A stretch of 10,505 nucleotides of DNA from Bacillota bacterium (lineage in GTDB: Bacteria; Bacillota; Clostridia; Oscillospirales; Acutalibacteraceae), in assembly GCA_023397245.1 (NCBI GenBank), contig JAEWUH010000258.1:1-10505 (forward strand). Direction: 5' to 3'. Below are positions 6,942 through 10,505 of this stretch, piece after piece. Both the position numbers and the translations under genes were made by a program. Every line of letters starts with the position of its first letter. Positions within the stretch are counted from its first letter, which is position 1. The notes below the pieces were generated by a model. That model worked only from the letters and a program-made list of their open reading frames with translations. It did not search any database and was not told where the DNA came from.

Positions 6942-7857
6942 ATTGCGCAGCATAAACGCCCAGGCTGTTTCGGAGCCGGAAGCTTTTGTGGAAGAAACGG
7001 AAGAAGCTTACGGCAGGAACATTTACGATATTGCGAAGGACATTGCGGAGAACAGCAACGGCTGCAAACTGGTAATGCTTTTCGGGCCCTCCAGCAGCGG
7101 GAAAACTACCACCTCGCATCTTTTGGAAAACACCTTTCAGAAAATCGGAATCGGCTCCGCTATTATTTCACTGGATGATTTCTACCGCGGAGAGCATCAG
7201 GCACCGCTTCTCCCGAACGGCCAGCACGACTACGAATGTGTTGACGCGCTGAACGTTCCGGAAATAAAAAGCTGTCTGTGCAGCCTGATCGAAGCGAATC
7301 ACTGCGATATGCCGGTATTTAATTTTGAAATACACATGCCGTATCCGCACAAACGCCATGTGGCCTTAAAGGAGCACGACATTGCCATTGTGGAAGGCAT
7401 TCATGCGCTGAACCCGGTCGTAATAAACCAGCTGCCCGCCGATAAAGTAAAAAAAATATATATCAGCGTAAAGCAGGGGGTTCACGACGGGGAAGAGGAG
7501 CTCTTTGACGCAAACGATATGCGTCTGGTACGCAGAATTGTGCGCGACTACAATTTCCGCGGCACAAAGCCGGAGCGTACGCTCAATATGTGGCCTTCTG
7601 TAATGGAGGGTGAACGGAAATACATCAAGCCTTACCGGAACGATGTGGATTATACCATCAATTCGCTTCACCTTTACGAAACCTGCGTTTTAAAGGATCA
7701 GGCAATTCCGATTCTGCAGTCGGTTTCATCCAAAAGCGAACAGTACGAACAGGCGCAGAAGCTGATCAGAAGCCTGAGCGTATTCAAATCCATTCCCAGC
7801 AATATCGTACCCCAAAAGTCCATTATCCGCGAATTTATCGGCGGCGGCATCTATTAA
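6913..7857 (+). CDS. Uridine-kinase-like P-loop nucleoside kinase
   Basis: The 314-residue protein belongs to the phosphoribulokinase/uridine kinase family of P-loop enzymes, which phosphorylate uridine or cytidine in pyrimidine salvage. The Walker A motif is GPSSSGKTT (58-66). It is followed by SLDDFY (86-91), the family's substrate-binding DD-Y element, and by VEGIHAL (160-166), the strand-2 acidic motif. An arginine-rich segment, RLVRRIVRDYNFRG (204-217), fits the lid region. Many clostridial homologues are about 550 residues long with an N-terminal TGS/ThrRS-like region. This one has only about 50 residues before the kinase domain and so lacks the TGS part. The ATG is preceded by AGGTGA (6898-6903) at nine bases and lies within the end of hemZ (29-base overlap), pointing to translational coupling. 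No terminator is visible after it. The substrate could be another nucleoside or small molecule; family assignment is firm. Confidence 0.88.
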   Translation: MKDFVEYPNELRSINAQAVSEPEAFVEETEEAYGRNIYDIAKDIAENSNGCKLVMLFGPSSSGKTTTSHLLENTFQKIGIGSAIISLDDFYRGEHQAPLLPNGQHDYECVDALNVPEIKSCLCSLIEANHCDMPVFNFEIHMPYPHKRHVALKEHDIAIVEGIHALNPVVINQLPADKVKKIYISVKQGVHDGEEELFDANDMRLVRRIVRDYNFRGTKPERTLNMWPSVMEGERKYIKPYRNDVDYTINSLHLYETCVLKDQAIPILQSVSSKSEQYEQAQKLIRSLSVFKSIPSNIVPQKSIIREFIGGGIY

Positions 7858-7901
7858 CAATCCATTCTGCCGTGCCTTTCCGGTCAGCTTGAGCATTTAT
7901 A

Positions 7902-7931
7902 TTGCTTTTCGCATTCAAGTGGTGCTATAAT
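7902..7931 (+). promoter_or_regulatory. Extended -10 promoter of the zinc-ribbon gene
   Basis: A perfect -10 TATAAT (7926-7931) is preceded by TGC, making an extended -10. TTGCTT (7902-7907) lies 18 bases upstream as a partial -35 (three of six). Transcription should start near 7938, about 30 bases before the ATG. Arms CTTGA (7888-7892) and TCAAG (7915-7919) flank the -35 and form an imperfect inverted repeat that could be an operator, although this is weak. Confidence 0.7.
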
Positions 7932-7968
7932 CTGGTCAGATGATTCAATTATAAAGGAGTGTGCTATT

Positions 7969-8334
7969 ATGAGTCTGTTTGAAGATGTTGTGATTAATGC
8001 AAAATCAGCGGTAAACGTGGTTGGTAAAAAAGCCGGGCAGATCGTTGATATTTCTAAGCTCAGAATAAACGCGGCCGATTTAAACAATGAAATATCAAAG
8101 CGCTACGAGTCGCTTGGCAGAATGGTCTATGAGTCAAAGAAAACCGGCAATGATTCCTCCGACCTGGTCAGCGAATGTATTGTGGCAATCGACGACTTAT
8201 ATGAGCAGCTTGACGCGGTGAACGAACAGCTGATCGCCATGAAGGCAAAACAGGTCTGCAAAAGCTGCGGGCAGGAGAACGCACAGGACGCGGATTACTG
8301 CAGCAAATGCGGCCATAAGCTTTCGGAAGAATAA
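7969..8334 (+). CDS. Small protein with helical/coiled-coil body and C-terminal zinc ribbon
   Basis: I do not recognise a named family. The 121-residue soluble protein has no signal peptide or membrane segment. Residues 1-30 contain a possible amphipathic helix (LFEDVVINAKSAVNVVGKKA). Residues 35-95 are rich in heptad-like hydrophobic spacing and charged residues and probably form helices or a coiled coil. The C-terminus is a compact zinc ribbon, with C97 and C100, then C111 and C114 (CxxC, 10 residues, CxxC, in CKSCG...CSKCG), ending in HKLSEE. Similar stand-alone helix-plus-ribbon proteins occur in Clostridia as hypothetical proteins. The ribbon resembles the small zinc-ribbon domains found at the ends of many membrane and regulatory proteins. 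AAAGGAG (7953-7959) gives a strong ribosome binding site nine bases before the ATG. The gene has its own extended -10 promoter and its own terminator, so it is a single-gene unit, probably well expressed. Function is unknown. The body suggests oligomerisation or a partner-binding role. Confidence 0.9.
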   Translation: MSLFEDVVINAKSAVNVVGKKAGQIVDISKLRINAADLNNEISKRYESLGRMVYESKKTGNDSSDLVSECIVAIDDLYEQLDAVNEQLIAMKAKQVCKSCGQENAQDADYCSKCGHKLSEE

Positions 8335-8352
8335 ATAAGCTCTCCGGCATTG

Positions 8353-8380
8353 AAAAGAGGGGCGTTGAGCCCCTCTTTTT
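8353..8380 (+). terminator. Intrinsic terminator of the zinc-ribbon gene
   Basis: GAGGGGC (8357-8363) and GCCCCTC (8369-8375) pair perfectly around the loop GTTGA. Flanking A4 and T5 lengthen the stem and supply the U-tract (8376-8380). It begins 18 bases after the stop codon at 8334. The A-run on the 5' side could also make it work on the opposite strand. Confidence 0.93.
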
Positions 8381-8594
8381 CCATGCCTTCAAATGTTCAT
8401 AAAATATTAAATTATATAGTATATTATTATACGGTTGTCGAACACACTCTTTCCTGCGGGATCGGCTGACAGCCGGAGCTCGGTCTGATTATGCTATTTG
8501 GATGCTCTATGGGGAAATAATTCCTTTTTCGCCTTATAAAACGGGAGCAACAGTCTATAATATCGATTGATTATACGGAAACGGATGTGTCGCA
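8381..8594 (+). other. Long intergenic leader before spoVB
   Basis: These 214 bases hold no convincing gene. The first part (8400-8431) is almost pure A+T and contains GTATA/TATAC arms (8419-8423 and 8428-8432). It also holds a possible promoter, TTCATA (8396-8401), 18 bases, TATATT (8420-8425). Next is a GC-richer stretch with a small hairpin, CGGCT/AGCCG (8463-8467 with 8471-8475), overlapping a CCGGAGCTCGG near-palindrome. If the upstream promoter is used, the spoVB message would carry a leader of about 160 bases. I cannot match it to a known riboswitch. Confidence 0.4.
8534..8561 (+). promoter_or_regulatory. Candidate promoter proximal to spoVB
   Basis: TATAAT (8556-8561) is a perfect -10 hexamer. 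A poor -35-like TTATAA (8534-8539, three of six) lies 16 bases upstream. Transcription would start near 8568, leaving a leader of about 27 bases. The weak -35 suggests an activator or a different sigma factor. I see no clear sigma-E-type signature, although spoVB is a sporulation gene in Bacillus. Confidence 0.35.
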
Positions 8595-10361
8595 ATGAGT
8601 GATAGAAAAGAAACGAAAGCAGTCAAGCAAAGCTTCCTGCACGGAGCTTTGATCTTGATGGTTGCGATCGCCTTGGTCAAGGTGATCGGCGCGCTGTTTA
8701 AAATTCCGCTGGCGTGGATTCTTACGCCCGTGGGCAACGGCTATTTTGGAAATGCGTATGCTCTCTATTTTCCAATCTTCAGCCTTGCCACGGCAGGGTT
8801 CCCGATTGCCATTTCAAGGCTTGTATCGGAAAATTCAGCCCGCGGACGTTACCGTGACATCCGGCAAATCCATACCGTTTCCGTCAAGATTTTTCTGATT
8901 CTCGGCGTGGTATCCTTTTGCATCATGTTCTTCGGCGCAAGGCCGTACGTGTATTATGCGGCCAGCAATAACCCGGAAATGGCTCTGCCGGCCATTTACG
9001 CGCTGGCTCCGGCAATCTTCTTCAACAGTCTGATGGCGATTTACAGGGGCTATTATGAAGGCCTTCGCAATATGTATCCGACCGCGATTTCTGAAATTGT
9101 GGAAGCGCTTTCAAAGCTTATTTTCGGCCTGAGCGGCGCAGCGGTGACCATTCAGTCCGGAATGAGCGAATATGCAAAACACGGTACGGTCTACGGTATA
9201 AAGCGGGCCTCCGAGGAATATGCTAAAATGGCCACGCTTCCTTATGCAGCTGCCGCCGCCATTTTCGGCGTTACCGTCGGTTCGGTAATCGGCTTCATTT
9301 TTCTTTTTACCTATCATAAGCGGAAAGGGGACGGCATTTCGCATGAAATGCTCCAGTCGTCGCCGCGTCCGCTGCCGATGAACATGACGACCTCCAGGCT
9401 GATCCGTACGGCCATTCCAATTGCGCTCGGTTCTCTGGCGGTAAACCTCTCCACTCTCATCGACAGCACCTTTCTGCAAAAAAGAATCAACGATATTATG
9501 GCCGACCATTCTCAGGTCATCCTTAAAATGTACGCGGGCGTAATACCGGAGTCGGTTGTAAAGCTGAACAGTGTGCCGACTTACCTGTTCGGCTGCTTTT
9601 CCAACGCTTCCACACTGTTTATGCTGGTTCCCGCCATTACGCAGGCGTTCGGCGTAAGCGCCCTTCCGAATGTGACGGAAGCCTGGACTCTGGGGGACCC
9701 CAAAAAAATAAAGAGAAGCATCGAATCTGTTTTAAGGATCGTTGCCATGATCACAATTCCGGCAGGACTGGGGCTTTCCGTCCTTTCCACCCCGATCGCC
9801 AGCCTGCTCTACGGCGCGAAAAACGCCCCGTCCATAACCGGTAAAATATTGGTTCTGCTCGGTCTGGGTGCAATCTTTGCCGCAATGAGCACGCCGATCA
9901 ACAGTATGCTTCAGGCGGTGGGGCGTGTGGATTTGCCCGTCAAGCTGCTTGTGGTGGGTTTGGCTATCAAGCTGGTGCTGAATTACACGCTGGTTGGAAT
10001 TCCGGAAATCAACGTGATGGGCGCCGGAACCGGCACATTGGTCTGCTATATCTGCATTACGGTTTTCTCGCTGTATTTTCTTTGCAGGGAAACTAAGGTC
10101 GTTCCGAATTTTGTTTCCATCTTTTTAAAACCGTTCCTTGCGTCGATAATCTGCGTCAGCATCGCTTATTTTGTTCAGAAGTTCGGCGCGGTTCTGCTGC
10201 ATCAGGAGAAGCTCGCAACGCTTTTTGCCATCGCTGCGGCGGGGGTAATCTACATCATTTGCATGCTTTGGTTCAAAGCGCTGAAAAAAAGCGATATTAT
10301 AATGCTTCCAAAAGGACAAAAAATTGTAAAAATACTTGAAAATCATAACTGGATAAGTTAA
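8595..10361 (+). CDS. spoVB: SpoVB/MurJ-type polysaccharide flippase (MOP/MATE-like superfamily)
   Basis: This 588-residue integral membrane protein of the MOP flippase superfamily has about 14 predicted hydrophobic segments. The first spans roughly 16-45, after a charged N-terminus. Typical SpoVB/YtgP-like features include the N-terminal LVKVIGALFKIPLA (28-40), the segment GNAYALYFPIFSLATAGFPIAISRLVSE (52-79), YRGYYEGLRNM (150-160) and LNSVPTYLF (324-332). Later come ALPNVTEAW (356-364) and STPINSMLQAVGR (432-444). Family members move undecaprenyl-linked peptidoglycan precursors across the membrane; SpoVB is needed for spore cortex synthesis in Bacillus. The protein is somewhat longer than the 520-550 residues usual for the family. 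Extra length appears in loops at about 183-215 and 295-325, and in a C-terminal tail ending after KKSDIIMLPKGQK. The ATG is preceded only by a weak GGA nine bases upstream, so translation may be modest. mazG follows, as in the Bacillus yabM-yabN pair. SpoVB is preferred over vegetative MurJ because of this neighbour, but the two are hard to separate by eye. Confidence 0.88.
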   Translation: MSDRKETKAVKQSFLHGALILMVAIALVKVIGALFKIPLAWILTPVGNGYFGNAYALYFPIFSLATAGFPIAISRLVSENSARGRYRDIRQIHTVSVKIFLILGVVSFCIMFFGARPYVYYAASNNPEMALPAIYALAPAIFFNSLMAIYRGYYEGLRNMYPTAISEIVEALSKLIFGLSGAAVTIQSGMSEYAKHGTVYGIKRASEEYAKMATLPYAAAAAIFGVTVGSVIGFIFLFTYHKRKGDGISHEMLQSSPRPLPMNMTTSRLIRTAIPIALGSLAVNLSTLIDSTFLQKRINDIMADHSQVILKMYAGVIPESVVKLNSVPTYLFGCFSNASTLFMLVPAITQAFGVSALPNVTEAWTLGDPKKIKRSIESVLRIVAMITIPAGLGLSVLSTPIASLLYGAKNAPSITGKILVLLGLGAIFAAMSTPINSMLQAVGRVDLPVKLLVVGLAIKLVLNYTLVGIPEINVMGAGTGTLVCYICITVFSLYFLCRETKVVPNFVSIFLKPFLASIICVSIAYFVQKFGAVLLHQEKLATLFAIAAAGVIYIICMLWFKALKKSDIIMLPKGQKIVKILENHNWIS

Positions 10362-10364
10362 AAT
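10336..10364 (+). promoter_or_regulatory. Sigma-A-type promoter of mazG inside the 3' end of spoVB
   Basis: TTGAAA (10336-10341, five of six) is followed by a 17-base spacer and TAAAAT (10359-10364, five of six). The -10 overlaps the spoVB stop codon. Transcription would begin near 10371, ahead of both possible mazG starts. mazG could thus be transcribed independently as well as by readthrough from spoVB. Confidence 0.6.
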
Positions 10365-10391
10365 GGTAAAAGATAATCAATAAATTTCCAT

Positions 10392-10397
10392 GGGAGA
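10392..10397 (+). promoter_or_regulatory. Ribosome binding site that decides the mazG start
   Basis: GGGAGA lies seven bases before TTG 10405. The in-frame ATG at 10390 overlaps this site and has only AT-rich sequence ahead of it. This favours TTG as the start. Confidence 0.55.
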
Positions 10398-10404
10398 TAT
10401 CAAT

Positions 10405-10505
10405 TTGGAATTTAGGAAAAAAGAAAAATACAGCATTGAAGATTTGCTGCAAATCATGAGCATTCTTCGTTCTCCGAATGGCTGCCCATGGGATAAGGAA
10501 CAGAC
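10405..10505 (+). CDS. mazG: Nucleoside triphosphate pyrophosphohydrolase MazG, 5' part only
   Basis: Only the first 33 codons are in the window. From the TTG the protein reads (M)EFRKKEKYSIEDLLQIM and continues into ILRSPNGCPWDKEQT. The block of a short helix, then LRSPNGCPWD and EQT, is the classic N-terminal signature of MazG, where the usual form is LR.P.GCPWD..QT. MazG hydrolyses non-canonical or excess NTPs to NMP and pyrophosphate, cleaning the nucleotide pool, and can lower (p)ppGpp indirectly. In Bacillus the orthologous YabN carries a tetrapyrrole methylase-like domain before MazG. Here the MazG signature is at the very N-terminus, so such a fusion is excluded on that side. The start is TTG 10405 (see the GGGAGA site); ATG 10390 would add five residues. 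It follows spoVB, and the rest lies beyond the right edge. Confidence 0.85.
   Translation, partial: MEFRKKEKYSIEDLLQIMSILRSPNGCPWDKEQ

Noticed and set aside
10363..10383. Six-codon ATG frame between spoVB and mazG, as a possible leader peptide
   Set aside because: It lies at or before the predicted mazG transcript start, has no ribosome binding site, and shows no runs of a single amino acid that would suggest attenuation.

Overview
The window looks like an ordinary chromosomal segment of a low- to mid-GC Firmicute. It is most likely a member of class Clostridia, in or near the Ruminococcaceae/Oscillospirales. This is inferred from three things: the gene order recJ-rel-MBL hydrolase-hemZ, a spoVB-mazG pair as in the Bacillus yabM-yabN region, and strong GGAGG-type ribosome binding sites with sigma-A-like promoters. 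All genes lie on the + strand. I see no transposase, integrase, CRISPR array or other sign of recent transfer.

Layout. Positions 11-249 hold three tightly packed tRNA genes (Phe-GAA, Gly-GCC, Cys-GCA), each with an encoded CCA end. A strong intrinsic terminator closes this unit (263-295). A sigma-A-type promoter (338-366) then drives recJ (single-strand DNA exonuclease) and, immediately after it, the bifunctional (p)ppGpp synthetase/hydrolase rel. After a 193-base gap with its own candidate promoter comes a translationally coupled trio: a glyoxalase II-like metallo-beta-lactamase hydrolase, the radical SAM protein HemZ, and a compact uridine-kinase-like P-loop kinase. These three overlap by 17 and 29 bases. 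Next is a single-gene unit with an extended -10 promoter and a strong terminator; it encodes a 121-residue protein with a predicted helical/coiled-coil body and a C-terminal zinc ribbon. The window ends with a SpoVB/MurJ-type lipid flippase and the first codons of mazG, which seems to have its own promoter inside the 3' end of spoVB.

How the genes work together. The rel-centred block joins DNA repair (RecJ), the stringent response (Rel), a detoxification-type hydrolase and nucleotide salvage. In many relatives as I recall them, apt lies between recJ and rel and dtd lies after rel. Both are absent here, which is the clearest departure from the usual order. spoVB followed by mazG is a widespread pair linking the cell envelope or spore cortex with nucleotide-pool cleaning.

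I did not find a previously undescribed system. The parts most worth a second look are the small zinc-ribbon gene in its own transcription unit, two genes (recJ and mazG) whose best start is a TTG rather than the nearby ATG, the loss of apt and dtd from the conserved block, and the long leader before spoVB.
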